A stretch of 64,000 nucleotides of DNA from Kribbella italica (GCF_014205135.1 NZ_JACHMY010000001.1:7936001-8000000), one strand, 5' to 3'; shown: positions 7,827 to 17,453, counted from the stretch's first letter. The notes: generated by a model from the letters alone, not told the origin. Numbers and translations: made by a program.

Positions 7827-10800
7827 ATGGAGCGCAGGAAGAGATGGTTGACGGCGGCAACCGGCGTACTGGCCGGAGCGCTGGCGATCGGTGTGGTGGA
7901 AGGGCCCGGAGCACACGCGCAGCAGCAGCCTGACGCAGGAGCGTTGCCGTCGGCCACGAGTCGGTCAACGCAAGTCGTCACACTGGTCACCGGCGACCGA
8001 GTCGTCGTGAACGGCAAGAACGTGACGGTCGACCCCGGTCCCGGCCGGGACAAGGTGGTCTTCAAGCTGCAGCGGTCGCGCGGCCGGCTGTCGGTGCTTC
8101 CGCTCGACGTCAGCTCGGCGGTGACGTCGGGCAAGCTCGACCGGCGGTTGTTCGACGTGTCCGGCCTGCTGGAGATGGGGTACGACGACCAGCGGTCGAC
8201 GACGATCCCGCTGATCGTCTCCACCCAGGGTCGTTCAGCGGCAAAGCCATTGCCAGGAGCAACGAAAACCAAGGACCTCCCCGCGATCGGCGCGACCGCC
8301 GTCACGGTCGACAAGTCGACGACCGGGCAGTTCCTCCGCCAGGTCACCGGACAGACCCGCGACGCCGCCGCGATCGATCACGTCTGGCTGGACGCCAAGC
8401 GCAAGGTCCTGCTGGACAAGTCCGTCCCGCAGATCGGCGCGCCGAAGGCCTGGCAGGCCGGGTTCACCGGCAAGGGCGTCAAGGTCGCGATCCTGGACAC
8501 CGGCATCGACCCGAAGCACCCCGACTTCAAGGGCCGGATCGGCGCCACGAAGAACTTCACCACCGACCCCTCGGGCGACCAGTTCGGCCACGGCACGCAC
8601 GTCGCGTCGACGGTGGCCGGCTCGGGTGCGGCGTCGGGCGGCAAGTACAAAGGGGTCGCGCCGGACGCGACGCTGCTCGACGGCAAGGTCTGCGACAACG
8701 GCGGCAGTTGCTCGGACTCGGCGATGCTCGCCGGGCTGCAGTGGGCCGCGGTCGAGCAGAAGGCGAAGGTCGTCAACTTCAGCATCGGCGGCCCGGACAC
8801 CCCGGAGGTCGACCCGATCGAGGCCGCGATCAACCAGCTCACCGCGCGTACCGGCACGCTGTTCGTCGTTGCGGCAGGCAACGAAGGGCCGGGTGACGGG
8901 ACCGTCTCGTCACCCGGCAGCGCGGACGCGGCGCTGACCGTCGGCGCGGTCGACAAGTCCGACCAGCTGGCGGAGTTCTCCAGCCGCGGTCCGCGGGTCG
9001 GCGACGGCGCGATCAAGCCCGACGTCACCGGCCCGGGCGTGGACATCGTCGCCGCGCGGGCCAAGGACGCCGACATCGGCGACCCGGTCGGTACGCAGTA
9101 CCTGATGCTGTCCGGTACGTCGATGGCGACGCCGCACGTCGCGGGAACCGCCGCGCTGCTCGCGCAGCAGCACCCGGCCTGGAAGGCGAACGAGCTCAAG
9201 CCCGTCGTGATGGGATCGGCCAAGGTCATCGCCGGCCAGACCGTCTACCAGCAGGGCGCCGGCCGCGTCGACGCAGGCCAGGCGATCACCCAGTTGCTGA
9301 CGGCAACGCCGGGCAGCCTCTCGTTCGGCAAAGCGCTGTGGCCGCACGCCGACGACAAGCCGGTCGCCAAGCAGGTTGCCTTCCGCAACCTTGGCACGGC
9401 TGCCGTCACGCTGAAGCTGCAGCTCACCGCGACCGGCCCGGACGGCAAGCCGGCCCCGGCGACCGCGTTCAAGCTCGCGGCGCAGAGCGTCACCGTGCCC
9501 GCGGGCGGCACGGCGTCCGTCACGGTCACCTCCGACACCCGGCACCAAGGCGCGGACGGCCAGTACGCCGGCCGCCTGGTCGCCACCGGTGGGAGCACCA
9601 GCCTGGGCGTCCCGCTCGCCGTCGAGAAGGAGATCGAGAGCTACGACGTCACCGTCAAGCACCTCGGCCCGGACGGCAAGGGCACCGCCGTCAACTACAC
9701 GACCCTGCTCGGCCTGGACGGTGAGCAGTTCGTCGCGGTCCGGACCGACGCCCAGGGCACCGCGAAGCTGCGGCTGCCGAAGGGCGAGTACTTCGTCGAC
9801 GGCAACCTGCTCGACGCCAAGGAGCGCATCTACCAGCTGGTCTGGCCGAAGCTCGTGGTCGACCGGGCGACGACCGTCGCGGTCGACGCGCGCAAGGCCG
9901 GGCCGGTCCGGATGACGCTGCCGAGGTCCGACGCGCGGCTGGCGCGGGCCGAGATCGGCTACGAACGCCCGATCGGCGGATTCGTGCAGAGCAACTCCAC
10001 CTACGCGCAAGGGCTCGACCAGATGTTCGTCGGGTCGATGGGCCCGGCGGTTCCCGCCGACCAGATGAGGTCGTTCGTCGCGTCCCGCTGGGGTGTGCCC
10101 GGCAAGAACGGCGACTTCCGCAACACGCCGTACACGTACGACCTGCTGCAAGGCCGGACCGGGAGCTACTTCACCGGCTACCAACGGACCGTGCGGGACC
10201 ACGAGCTGGCCGAGCTGTCGACGCTCTACACCGCGGACCACGCCGGTCAGCAGGTCTTCGACGAGCGGTTCGGAGCCCTGCCGGGCCTGCAGATGAGCGC
10301 CTCCGGCTGGCCGATCCCGTACAGCGTGCCGAGCCGGGTCACCCACCTGCTCGAGGCCAAGGGCGTCACCTGGGCGGCTCAGGTCAACACGTTCGTCGAG
10401 GACGGCGAGTACTACACCTTCCCGCTGGCGTACTCGTCCACCGACGCGTCCTTCCGCCCCGGTGCTTCGTACGGCGAACGCTGGGGCGCCGCGGCCGCGA
10501 CGATGGACGTCGCCGGCGGCGGGGTCTACCGCGAGGGCAACGTGATGGACCTGTTCCTGTTCCCGAACGGCGACGGGGACGGCCACGACGGGATGTCGGA
10601 CGAGGTCGTGGCGAGCAGCACCAAGCTGTTCCGCGACGGCAAGCTGTACGACGAGTCGCCGATCCCGGGGCAGCTCTACCTGGAGGACGTGCCGGCCGGC
10701 AAGGCGTCGTACCGGCTGGAGATCGTGCAGAACCGGCCGATGCTGCAGCTGGCGAACCGGATGGAAGGCGTCTGGACGTTCAGCTCGCAGGACACCGGTG

Positions 10801-11135
10801 AGACCAAGGAGCTGCTGCCGCTGAAGGCCGTGCGCTTCACGCCGCGGGTCGACGAGCGGAACGCCGTCAAACGGCAGCCGGTCAGCGTGCTGGACCTGGC
10901 CGTCACGAGTGCGCCCGGCGCGAAGGTGACGCCGGCCAAGTCGGTCGTCGTCCAGGTGTCGGGTGACGGCGGGAAGACCTGGCAGCGGGCGAGTGTGCTG
11001 CCGGCGGGGAAGGGCAAGTACAAGGCGGTCTTCAAGACGCCCACCGGTCAGCTCGTCTCGCTGAAGTCGGTGGTCGTCGACCGCGACGGCAACACGGCGA
11101 CGCAGACCGTGCTCAACGCGTACCGGTTGCGCTAG
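7827..11135 (+). CDS. secreted S8 family serine protease (subtilisin-like)
   Basis: 1102 residues. A signal peptide covers about 1-32 and ends near GAHAQ. A propeptide follows to about 195. The catalytic domain has Asp224 (AILDTGID), His255 (GHGTHVA) and Ser432 (SGTSMATPHVAG), and a VVAAGNEGPG oxyanion segment. After about residue 490 there is a long C-terminal portion with Ig- or Fn-like beta domains and a region with no family I recognise. Multi-domain subtilases of this length are common exoenzymes in soil actinomycetes and degrade extracellular protein. It has a Shine-Dalgarno-like GGGGAGAGCGGGAG upstream and a strong terminator downstream, so it is monocistronic. Confidence 0.95.
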   Translation: MERRKRWLTAATGVLAGALAIGVVEGPGAHAQQQPDAGALPSATSRSTQVVTLVTGDRVVVNGKNVTVDPGPGRDKVVFKLQRSRGRLSVLPLDVSSAVTSGKLDRRLFDVSGLLEMGYDDQRSTTIPLIVSTQGRSAAKPLPGATKTKDLPAIGATAVTVDKSTTGQFLRQVTGQTRDAAAIDHVWLDAKRKVLLDKSVPQIGAPKAWQAGFTGKGVKVAILDTGIDPKHPDFKGRIGATKNFTTDPSGDQFGHGTHVASTVAGSGAASGGKYKGVAPDATLLDGKVCDNGGSCSDSAMLAGLQWAAVEQKAKVVNFSIGGPDTPEVDPIEAAINQLTARTGTLFVVAAGNEGPGDGTVSSPGSADAALTVGAVDKSDQLAEFSSRGPRVGDGAIKPDVTGPGVDIVAARAKDADIGDPVGTQYLMLSGTSMATPHVAGTAALLAQQHPAWKANELKPVVMGSAKVIAGQTVYQQGAGRVDAGQAITQLLTATPGSLSFGKALWPHADDKPVAKQVAFRNLGTAAVTLKLQLTATGPDGKPAPATAFKLAAQSVTVPAGGTASVTVTSDTRHQGADGQYAGRLVATGGSTSLGVPLAVEKEIESYDVTVKHLGPDGKGTAVNYTTLLGLDGEQFVAVRTDAQGTAKLRLPKGEYFVDGNLLDAKERIYQLVWPKLVVDRATTVAVDARKAGPVRMTLPRSDARLARAEIGYERPIGGFVQSNSTYAQGLDQMFVGSMGPAVPADQMRSFVASRWGVPGKNGDFRNTPYTYDLLQGRTGSYFTGYQRTVRDHELAELSTLYTADHAGQQVFDERFGALPGLQMSASGWPIPYSVPSRVTHLLEAKGVTWAAQVNTFVEDGEYYTFPLAYSSTDASFRPGASYGERWGAAAATMDVAGGGVYREGNVMDLFLFPNGDGDGHDGMSDEVVASSTKLFRDGKLYDESPIPGQLYLEDVPAGKASYRLEIVQNRPMLQLANRMEGVWTFSSQDTGETKELLPLKAVRFTPRVDERNAVKRQPVSVLDLAVTSAPGAKVTPAKSVVVQVSGDGGKTWQRASVLPAGKGKYKAVFKTPTGQLVSLKSVVVDRDGNTATQTVLNAYRLR

Positions 11136-11140
11136 AACGA

Positions 11141-11173
11141 GCGAAGGCCCCCGGGGATCCCGGGGGCCTTCGC
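11141..11173. terminator. bidirectional terminator between the S8 protease and mdh
   Basis: A perfect 15-bp stem (11141-11155 with 11159-11173) has a 3-base loop. It lies 5 bp after the protease stop and 16 bp after the convergent mdh stop, so it can serve both genes. Confidence 0.88.
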
Positions 11174-11189
11174 CTGCAAGCGTTCTGGG

Positions 11190-12182
11190 TCAGCCGATCA
11201 GGCCGAGCGCCTTGACCGCGTCGCGCTCCTCGCCGAGCTCGGTCGTGCTCGCGTCGATCCGGCCGCGGGAGAAGTCGTTGACCTCCAGGTCCTGGACGAT
11301 CTCCCAGTTGCCGTCCTTGGTGGTCACCGGGAACGACGAGATCAGGCCCTCCGGTACGCCGTACGAGCCGTCCGACACGACCGCCATCGACAGCCAGTCG
11401 CCGTCGGCCGAACCGCGCAGCCAGTCCCGGGTGTGGTCGATCGTCGCGGCCGCGGCCGACGCCGCCGAGGAGGCGCCGCGGGCCTCGATGATCGCCGCGC
11501 CGCGCTTCTGCACGGTCGGGATGAAGTCGTTCTCCAGCCAGGTCTGGTCGTTGACGACCTCGGCCGCGTTCTTGCCGCCGACCTCGGCGTGGAAGATGTC
11601 CGGGTACTGGGTCGCGCTGTGGTTGCCCCAGATCGTCAGCTTCTTCAGGTCCGTCACGTGCGTACCGGTCTTGCGGGCCAGCTGCGCCAGCGCGCGGTTG
11701 TGGTCCAGACGGGTCAGCGCGGAGAAGCGCTCGGCCGGGATGTCCGGCGCGTTGCTCTTGGCGATCAGCGCGTTGGTGTTGGCCGGGTTGCCGGTGACGG
11801 TGATCCGGATGTCGTCGGCGGCGTGGTCGTTCAGCGCCTTGCCCTGGCCGGTGAAGATCGCACCGTTGGCCTCGAGCAGGTCGCCGCGCTCCATCCCCTT
11901 GGTCCGCGGCCGGGCGCCGACCAGCAGGGCGACGTTCGCGCCGTCGAAGATGACGTTCGGGTCGTCGCCGATCTCGACGCCGGCCAGCGTCGGGAACGCG
12001 CTGTCGTCGAGCTCCATCACGACCCCCTCCAGCGTCTTCAGCGCCGGGGTGATCTCCAGCAGCCGCAGCTCGACCGGGGTGTCCGGGCCCAGCAGTGCAC
12101 CGCTCGCGATCCGGAACAGCAGGCTGTAACCGATCTGACCGGCGGCGCCGGTGACGGCCACCTTCACGGGGGTAGTGCTCAC
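11190..12182 (-). CDS. mdh: malate dehydrogenase
   Basis: 330 residues from GTG 12182, preceded by AAGGAG with a 6-base gap; longer in-frame starts are rejected. It oxidises malate to oxaloacetate with NAD in the TCA cycle. It has the Rossmann motif VAVTGAAGQIGYSLLFRIASG, the substrate loop with RPRTKGMERGDLL, the GNPANTNALIA segment and the catalytic histidine region IWGNHSATQYPD. This is the cytosolic-type (actinobacterial and eukaryotic-like) MDH with the GARPRKxGMxR loop. Single gene with its own terminator; the 226-bp region to the divergent phosphodiesterase gene should hold both promoters. Confidence 0.97.
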   Translation of the reverse strand: MSTTPVKVAVTGAAGQIGYSLLFRIASGALLGPDTPVELRLLEITPALKTLEGVVMELDDSAFPTLAGVEIGDDPNVIFDGANVALLVGARPRTKGMERGDLLEANGAIFTGQGKALNDHAADDIRITVTGNPANTNALIAKSNAPDIPAERFSALTRLDHNRALAQLARKTGTHVTDLKKLTIWGNHSATQYPDIFHAEVGGKNAAEVVNDQTWLENDFIPTVQKRGAAIIEARGASSAASAAAATIDHTRDWLRGSADGDWLSMAVVSDGSYGVPEGLISSFPVTTKDGNWEIVQDLEVNDFSRGRIDASTTELGEERDAVKALGLIG

Positions 12183-12408
12183 GACACGCTCCTTGGGAAC
12201 TCGACTGGCTGTAGTTCGGACGCTAGCAACCCGCACGCCCGCTGGCGACGGTGGGGCCGGTGATTCCTGCCACCTCCGGTACGGCGTACGGCGGTAGCGT
12301 TCACCCGGTGGACGCCAGGTGGACCATGGAGGGCTGCCCGGAGGTCTCCAGGTAGCCCGAGGGTGGCCCGAGGGCGTCACAGTCCCCTGACGTGTAAGGA
12401 GAACTCGG

Positions 12409-13557
12409 ATGAAGCTTTCCCGGCAGTTCGTCGCGATCGGCGCCTCGGCGCTGACCGTCGGCGCGGCGCTGGTCGTCCCGCAGGTGTCCGGCGGCTCGGC
12501 GCCGGTGGGACAGCAGGACGTCTCGGCCGCGACCCAGCACGACGCCTCGTCCGCGCAGCGGCGCGACCGGTTCGTGGTGGTCGGCCACCGCGGCGCGTCC
12601 GGCTACCGCCCGGAGCACACGCTGGCGTCGTACGAGCTGGCGGCGCGGATGGGCGCCGACTTCGTCGAGCCGGACCTGGTCACCACCAAGGACCACGTGC
12701 TGGTCACCCGGCACGAGCCGGAGATCGGTGGGACGACGGACGTCGCGGCGCACCCGGAGTTCGCCGGGCGGAAGAAGACCAAGATCCTGGACGGTGTCGC
12801 GCTGACCGGGTGGTTCACCGAGGACTTCACGCTGAAGGAGCTGAAGACGCTCCGCGCGACCGAGCGGATCCCGGCGATCCGGCAGCACAACACCGTGTTC
12901 AACGGGCGGTACCAGATCCCGACGCTGCAGGAGGTCATCGACCTGACCAAGCGGCTGTCGCGCGAGCTGGACCGGCCGATCGGGATCTACCCGGAGACCA
13001 AGCACCCGACGTACTTCCAGCTGCAGGGCCTCGCGCTCGAGCCCGAGCTGGTCAAGGTCCTGAACCGCAACGGGCTGAACCGCTCCGACGCGAAGGTCTA
13101 CGTGCAGTCCTTCGAGGTCGCGAACCTGAAGGCCCTCGACAAGCAGCTGCGCGTTCCGCTCGTCCAGCTGACGAGCTCGGTCGGTGCGCCGTACGACTTC
13201 GTCGTCGCGGGGGACAAGCGCACGTACGCCGACGTCGTGTCGGCGCGGGGTCTGCGTGACGTCGCCAGGTACGCCGACGGCGTCGGTCCGTCGAAGGACC
13301 AGGTCATCCCCGTCGACGCCACCGGCAAGCTCGGCACGCCCACGCCGCTGGTCCGCGACGCGCACAAGGCCGGCCTGGTCGTCCACCCGTACACGTTCCG
13401 CGTGGAGAACTCGTTCCTCCCGCCGAACCTGCGCAGCTCCACGGTCGCCAGCGACTCCGGCAACCTGTTCGCCGAGATCGCGGCGTACCGCAAGGCCGGC
13501 ATCGACGGCCTCTTCTCCGACAACGCGGACATCGCGGTCGCCGCGACGTCCGAGTAG
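12409..13557 (+). CDS. secreted glycerophosphodiester phosphodiesterase
   Basis: 382 residues from ATG 12409 with AAGGAG eight bases upstream. A signal peptide of about 30 residues is followed by a GDPD TIM barrel starting at FVVVGHRGASGYRPEHT. Catalytic features visible are the HRGA histidine, the EPDLVTTKD acidic pair and the second histidine in VTRHEPE. The enzyme hydrolyses glycerophosphodiesters to glycerol-3-phosphate outside the cell, supplying phosphate and glycerol. The insert between the two conserved blocks (WFTEDFTLKELKTL) is that of the longer GlpQ-like branch. Monocistronic; no Pho box was identified. Confidence 0.92.
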   Translation: MKLSRQFVAIGASALTVGAALVVPQVSGGSAPVGQQDVSAATQHDASSAQRRDRFVVVGHRGASGYRPEHTLASYELAARMGADFVEPDLVTTKDHVLVTRHEPEIGGTTDVAAHPEFAGRKKTKILDGVALTGWFTEDFTLKELKTLRATERIPAIRQHNTVFNGRYQIPTLQEVIDLTKRLSRELDRPIGIYPETKHPTYFQLQGLALEPELVKVLNRNGLNRSDAKVYVQSFEVANLKALDKQLRVPLVQLTSSVGAPYDFVVAGDKRTYADVVSARGLRDVARYADGVGPSKDQVIPVDATGKLGTPTPLVRDAHKAGLVVHPYTFRVENSFLPPNLRSSTVASDSGNLFAEIAAYRKAGIDGLFSDNADIAVAATSE

Positions 13558-13597
13558 TCCCGGCGTGCGCTCCGTTCCAGAGTGAAAGGATGCTGGG

Positions 13598-14401
13598 ATG
13601 GAGCGCACAGTCGGGTCGGGCACAGCGACCGTCGAGCCGGCCGCTGACGGGACGTTCGTCGTGCGGGTAGACGGCTCGCTGCAGTCCCAGGTGGATCTGG
13701 CCGACCCCACGCACCTCAGCTTCGAGTACATGCGCCGGATCGGCGACGTGGTGGACGCCGTCGCCGCGCGGAAGCAGCCGATCTCCGTCCTGCACGTCGG
13801 CGGGGCCGGGCTGTCGCTGGCCCGGTACGTCGCCGTGACGCGCCCGCGCTCGCGGCAGATCGTGCTCGAACCGGACGAGGACCTGACCGAGTTCGTCCGT
13901 GAGGCGCTGCCGCTGCCGAAGCGGTCCGGGATCAAGGTCCGCCCGGAGACCGGCCGGGCGGGGATCAGCGGTGTGTACGAGGACTCCGTCGACCTGCTGA
14001 TCGTCGACGCGTTCGTCCGCGAAGCCGTCCCGGAGAACCTGGTCACCCGCGAGTTCGCCGCCGAGTGCGCGCGAGTCCTGCGGCCGGGCGGCGTACTGGT
14101 CCAGAACCTGATCGACGGATCGGCCGGCCTGGCCTTCGTCCGGCGAGTGGCAGCGACGGCCCGCGAAACCTTCGGCGACGGCGTCGTACTGGCCGAGCGG
14201 AAGGTCCTGCGCGGCAAGTCCTTCGGCAACGTCGTGCTGGTCGCATCGCGGCAGCCCGTGCCGGACCTGACCGCGGCCGGGCGGCGCGCGCAACCGCCGT
14301 ACGAGGTGATGCCGCTGCCCGAGCTGGCCGGCAAGGCCGACCCGCTGACCGACGGCGAAACCTTCGTCTCGCCCGCGGCGCCCTCGGGCACCTTCGGCTA
14401 A
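13598..14401 (+). CDS. spermidine synthase-like methyltransferase-fold protein
   Basis: 267 residues. It has the Rossmann-like SAM fold of the spermidine synthase family: VLHVGGAGLSLARYVAVTRP (motif I), the LEPDEDLTEFVRE acidic motif, and DSVDLLIVDAFVREAVPENL in place of the polyamine-synthase DxxD/DAFD region. The small N-terminal beta domain is present. Actinobacterial members of this group usually lack proven aminopropyl transfer activity, so I call only the fold. A weak ribosome site (AAAGGA) precedes ATG 13598. Nothing in the flanking genes points to polyamine synthesis. Confidence 0.8.
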   Translation: MERTVGSGTATVEPAADGTFVVRVDGSLQSQVDLADPTHLSFEYMRRIGDVVDAVAARKQPISVLHVGGAGLSLARYVAVTRPRSRQIVLEPDEDLTEFVREALPLPKRSGIKVRPETGRAGISGVYEDSVDLLIVDAFVREAVPENLVTREFAAECARVLRPGGVLVQNLIDGSAGLAFVRRVAATARETFGDGVVLAERKVLRGKSFGNVVLVASRQPVPDLTAAGRRAQPPYEVMPLPELAGKADPLTDGETFVSPAAPSGTFG

Positions 14402-14449
14402 CTGAACAATTCGGCGTCAGCTTTGCCGTCCGGCGGCCCCGGCGGAGAT

Positions 14450-14455
14450 TACTGT
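14450..14455 (+). promoter_or_regulatory. -10 box for leaderless MOSC gene
   Basis: TACTGT (TANNNT) is followed by 6 bases and then GTG 14462. It supports that start over an upstream TTG at 14423. Confidence 0.5.
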
Positions 14456-14461
14456 GGGCCG

Positions 14462-15322
14462 GTGGCCGACGTCCGAGTTTCCGCGCTGACCTACTACCCC
14501 GTGAAGGGCCTGGCCGGCGTCTCCGCCGACCGCGCCGAGATCGGCGTCACCGGGCTGAAGCACGATCGCAGCTTCATGCTGGTCGGCCCCGACGGCGCCT
14601 TCTACAGCCAGCGCAGCCTGCCCGCGATGGCGCCGCTGCGGGTCGAGGTGCTCGACGGCGACGGGCTGCGGCTGTCGGACGGCTCTTCGGATGCGCTGGA
14701 GATCGAGGTCGCGTACGACGGGAAGCGGCGCGACGTGAGCCTGTTCGCCAAGTGGTTCGGCGCCGGCGTGGTGCAGGACCCGGCGGCCGACGCGTGGTTC
14801 ACCGAGCGGCTCGGGCGACCGGCGTCGCTGGTCCGCGTGACGCCGGAGCACGAGCGGCCGGGATGGGGCGTTCATGCCGGGCAGACCGGATTCGGCGACG
14901 CGCATGCGCTGCTGATCACGTCGCTGGCGTCGCTCGACGAGCTGAACGCGCGGATCGTCGAGTCCGGCGGCGAGGCGATCCCGATGAACCGCTTCCGGCC
15001 GAACCTCGTGGTCTCCGGCTGGACCACGCCGCACACCGAGGACCGGGTGCTGCGGGCTGTTGCTGGTTCGCTGGAGCTCGGGTACGCGGCGCGGGCGATC
15101 CGCTGCGCGGTGCCGACGGTGGACCAGTCGACCGGGCAGAAGAGCGGCCCGGAGCCGACGCGGACGCTGGCCAAGTACCGGCGCGAGCCGTCGTACGGGG
15201 GCGGGGTGAGCTTCGGGATGAAGGCCGCGGTGCTGACGCCCGGGGTGGTCGCGGTCGGGGACTCTTTCACTGTGGGTGAATGGCTGCCCGAGGGTCCTGA
15301 TCCTGCGCCGTCGACTCGGTAG
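14462..15322 (+). CDS. MOSC domain-containing protein
   Basis: 286 residues from GTG 14462. The N-terminal beta-barrel domain (MOSC_N; YYPVKGLAGVSADRAEI) is followed by a MOSC domain with the FRPNLVVSGW segment near residue 180. These proteins are relatives of the molybdenum cofactor sulfurase C-terminus and of mARC-type amidoxime reductases. The conserved cysteine appears in the AIRCAVPTVDQSTG segment. The likely role is handling Mo-cofactor or a persulfide sulfur, but the substrate is unknown. It follows a spermidine-synthase-like gene with a 60-bp gap and has its own leaderless promoter, so it is not clearly part of an operon. Confidence 0.88.
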   Translation: MADVRVSALTYYPVKGLAGVSADRAEIGVTGLKHDRSFMLVGPDGAFYSQRSLPAMAPLRVEVLDGDGLRLSDGSSDALEIEVAYDGKRRDVSLFAKWFGAGVVQDPAADAWFTERLGRPASLVRVTPEHERPGWGVHAGQTGFGDAHALLITSLASLDELNARIVESGGEAIPMNRFRPNLVVSGWTTPHTEDRVLRAVAGSLELGYAARAIRCAVPTVDQSTGQKSGPEPTRTLAKYRREPSYGGGVSFGMKAAVLTPGVVAVGDSFTVGEWLPEGPDPAPSTR

Positions 15323-15355
15323 TCTCGTCGCACCTGCTGACCCTGGGGAGTCATC

Positions 15356-16738
15356 GTGCGACGAGTTGTGGTGCTGGGTGTGGTGCTCGCCGGTCTGGCC
15401 ACGGGGCTGACGGCTCCGGGCGCGGTGGCTTCGGGTGCTGCGCCCTCTGCGGGTGCGTCGGTCGCTTCGGTTGCTGAAGGCAACGAGCAGGTGCTGGCCG
15501 CCGCGCGGACGCCCGGGCAGGCGGCGTACGACGTCCGGCTGGCCGCTGACGCGACCGGTGTGACCTGGACCGGGCGGGAGAAGATCTCCTTCACCAACAC
15601 CGGCGACACGCCGTTGCGTGAGGTGTATCTGCGGCTCTGGGGCAACGCGTGGGACGGCTGCAAGTCGTCGCCGGTCAGGGTCAGCCGTTTCGACGGTGGG
15701 ACCGCGGCGGCGCTGACGGTGAACTGCACCGCCGTGAAGGTCAGCCTGAAGAAGCCGCTGCGGCCGGGGCAACGCTCGAGCGTCGCCTTCGACGTCACGA
15801 TGACGGCGCCGGCGCGGGCCGAGCAGTTCGGGCGCTCGGGGGCGTACAGCTTCTTCGGCAACGCCCTTCCGGTGCTGGCGGTTCGCGACCAGGCCGGCTG
15901 GCACCTCGAGCCTGACGTCGGCATCGGCGAGAGCTACTACACGCTCGCCGCCGACTTCACCGTCCGGCTCGACCACCCGGGCGGGCTGCTGGTTCCGGCG
16001 ACCGGCACGGTCACGACCTCCCGTCGTACGACGACCATCTCGAAAGCCAAGCAGGTCAGGGATTTCGCCTGGGCCGTCGGACCGCTCCAGCAGGCCGTCA
16101 CGAAGTCGCCGGGCGGTGTCACCATCCGCACGTCGTGGACTCAGGTGGTGCCGCCCGCCGCGATCAAGGACGCGCAGACCCGCGCGGCCGCCGCCCTCGA
16201 CGACTTCGGCCGCCGCTTCGGCAAGTACCCGTATGGCGAGGTCGACCTGGTGCTGAACGACAACTGGGAATCGTTCTACGGCATGGAGTACCCCGGCTTC
16301 GTCCTGCTGATCGCCCCGCCGAACGAGGAAGGCCCGGTCGTCCACGAACTCGCCCACCAGTGGTTCTACGGCATCGTCGGCAACAACGAGTACGCCGACC
16401 CGTGGCTGGACGAGTCGTTCGCCGTCTACGCGTCGTACATCCACACCGGCGACAACCAGCCCGACTGCTGGCCCGGCCCGCTCGACCACCTGATCACGAA
16501 CGACATGGGCTACTGGTCGAAGACACCGGGCTGGTCGGCGTACGTCTACTCGTACGGCGCCTGCATGCTCCACGACCTCGAACGAACCCTTGGCGGTGCG
16601 GCGATGGCCAAGATGCTCAAGTCCTACACGGCGGCCCACTGGTACGGCGTAGCCACTCCCCAAGCCTTCAAATCCGCCGCCCAAGCCGCAACGTCGAAAG
16701 ACCTCACCCAATTCTGGAAAGACCACTCGATCGGCTAG
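15356..16738 (+). CDS. secreted M1 family metallopeptidase
   Basis: 460 residues from GTG 15356 with GGGGAG upstream. Signal peptide about 1-25, then a beta-rich N-terminal domain, then the catalytic domain. Zinc ligands are His330, His334 (HELAHQW) and Glu353 (WLDES), with Glu331 as general base. A GMEYPG motif (about 305) replaces the GAMEN substrate loop of full-length aminopeptidases. It is shorter than the 850-residue PepN type and matches the secreted single-catalytic-module M1 peptidases of actinomycetes. Its stop codon shares bases 16736-16737 with the stop of the convergent SMI1 gene (CTAG). Confidence 0.92.
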   Translation: MRRVVVLGVVLAGLATGLTAPGAVASGAAPSAGASVASVAEGNEQVLAAARTPGQAAYDVRLAADATGVTWTGREKISFTNTGDTPLREVYLRLWGNAWDGCKSSPVRVSRFDGGTAAALTVNCTAVKVSLKKPLRPGQRSSVAFDVTMTAPARAEQFGRSGAYSFFGNALPVLAVRDQAGWHLEPDVGIGESYYTLAADFTVRLDHPGGLLVPATGTVTTSRRTTTISKAKQVRDFAWAVGPLQQAVTKSPGGVTIRTSWTQVVPPAAIKDAQTRAAAALDDFGRRFGKYPYGEVDLVLNDNWESFYGMEYPGFVLLIAPPNEEGPVVHELAHQWFYGIVGNNEYADPWLDESFAVYASYIHTGDNQPDCWPGPLDHLITNDMGYWSKTPGWSAYVYSYGACMLHDLERTLGGAAMAKMLKSYTAAHWYGVATPQAFKSAAQAATSKDLTQFWKDHSIG

Positions 16739-17337
16739 TCCCAGCTGAGACGGCCGTCCTCGAGCTGCGGCCGGTACTCGGTCGAGTCGCCTGAACCGTA
16801 GGCCCACTGGACGGGCTGACCGAGCACGAACGCGTCGGCGACCTGGGACAGCATGGCCGCCGTACTCGGCCAGACAGGCCCGGTGCTGCCCTCGGTCGCG
16901 TCGAGTTCATCGACGCAGCCGTGCAGCTCGCCGTCCCTCAGGTCCACGAAGAGGTCGACGTCGGTCCCCGATGCGGCCAGCGGCAGGAACGTGTCCAGCC
17001 AGACGAACGAGTACGACCCTGCCGGACTGTCTGCGTCCTCGTGCGGCAGGTCCGCGTACACGCTGTGCATCATCCGATGGCGAGTGAGCATGCCCTCGCA
17101 GATCAGCGGGGTGTAGAACGGCGGCAGCAGGTTGCCGAAGGTCGCCGGCCCGCGGATGCCGTTGGTCAGGTCGAGCCATGCGAGCAGGTCGGCCGGGAGC
17201 GGGCGGCCGACCTCCTTGCTGATCGCATCGATGGCGGCTGGGGACGCGGGTGGCTCGAGGGCTTGATGCGCGGCGGGCAGGTTCTGCTCCAGCCAGCTGG
17301 TGATCAGGCCCCAGGACTCTTCCACCGAACGTGTCAT
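16735..17337 (-). CDS. SMI1/KNR4 family protein
   Basis: 200 residues with one SMI1/KNR4 fold: the leading helix, PASPAAIDAISKEVGRPLPADLLAWLDLTNG near residue 30-60, and the LPLAASGTDVDLFVDLRDG core. In bacteria this fold is found among immunity proteins of polymorphic toxin systems and in stand-alone housekeeping copies. No toxin gene lies nearby. It is convergent with the M1 peptidase and diverges from the isocitrate dehydrogenase gene. Confidence 0.85.
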   Translation of the reverse strand: MTRSVEESWGLITSWLEQNLPAAHQALEPPASPAAIDAISKEVGRPLPADLLAWLDLTNGIRGPATFGNLLPPFYTPLICEGMLTRHRMMHSVYADLPHEDADSPAGSYSFVWLDTFLPLAASGTDVDLFVDLRDGELHGCVDELDATEGSTGPVWPSTAAMLSQVADAFVLGQPVQWAYGSGDSTEYRPQLEDGRLSWD

Positions 17338-17405
17338 GCGCGCATTCTCTCCGGCGCGAGGGGTTACTCCAGGGCCCGGCGTGACATGCGGCCCGCAGCG
17401 GGTTA

Positions 17406-17439
17406 TCTTGATGTCAAGAGAGATGTCTTGATGTCAAGA
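17406..17439. promoter_or_regulatory. two tandem palindromes upstream of icd
   Basis: TCTTGATGTCAAGA occurs at 17406-17419 and again at 17426-17439. Each has perfect 6-bp arms around a TG centre, and their centres are 20 bp (about two helical turns) apart. The second copy ends 14 bp before the icd start. This looks like a cooperative operator; the regulator is not encoded nearby. Confidence 0.7.
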
Positions 17440-17453
17440 TAGTGGAGGATCGC

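Noticed and set aside
14417..16807. 796-codon frame antisense to the MOSC and M1 genes
   Set aside because: Spans two clearly conserved genes on the other strand and has no recognisable domain.
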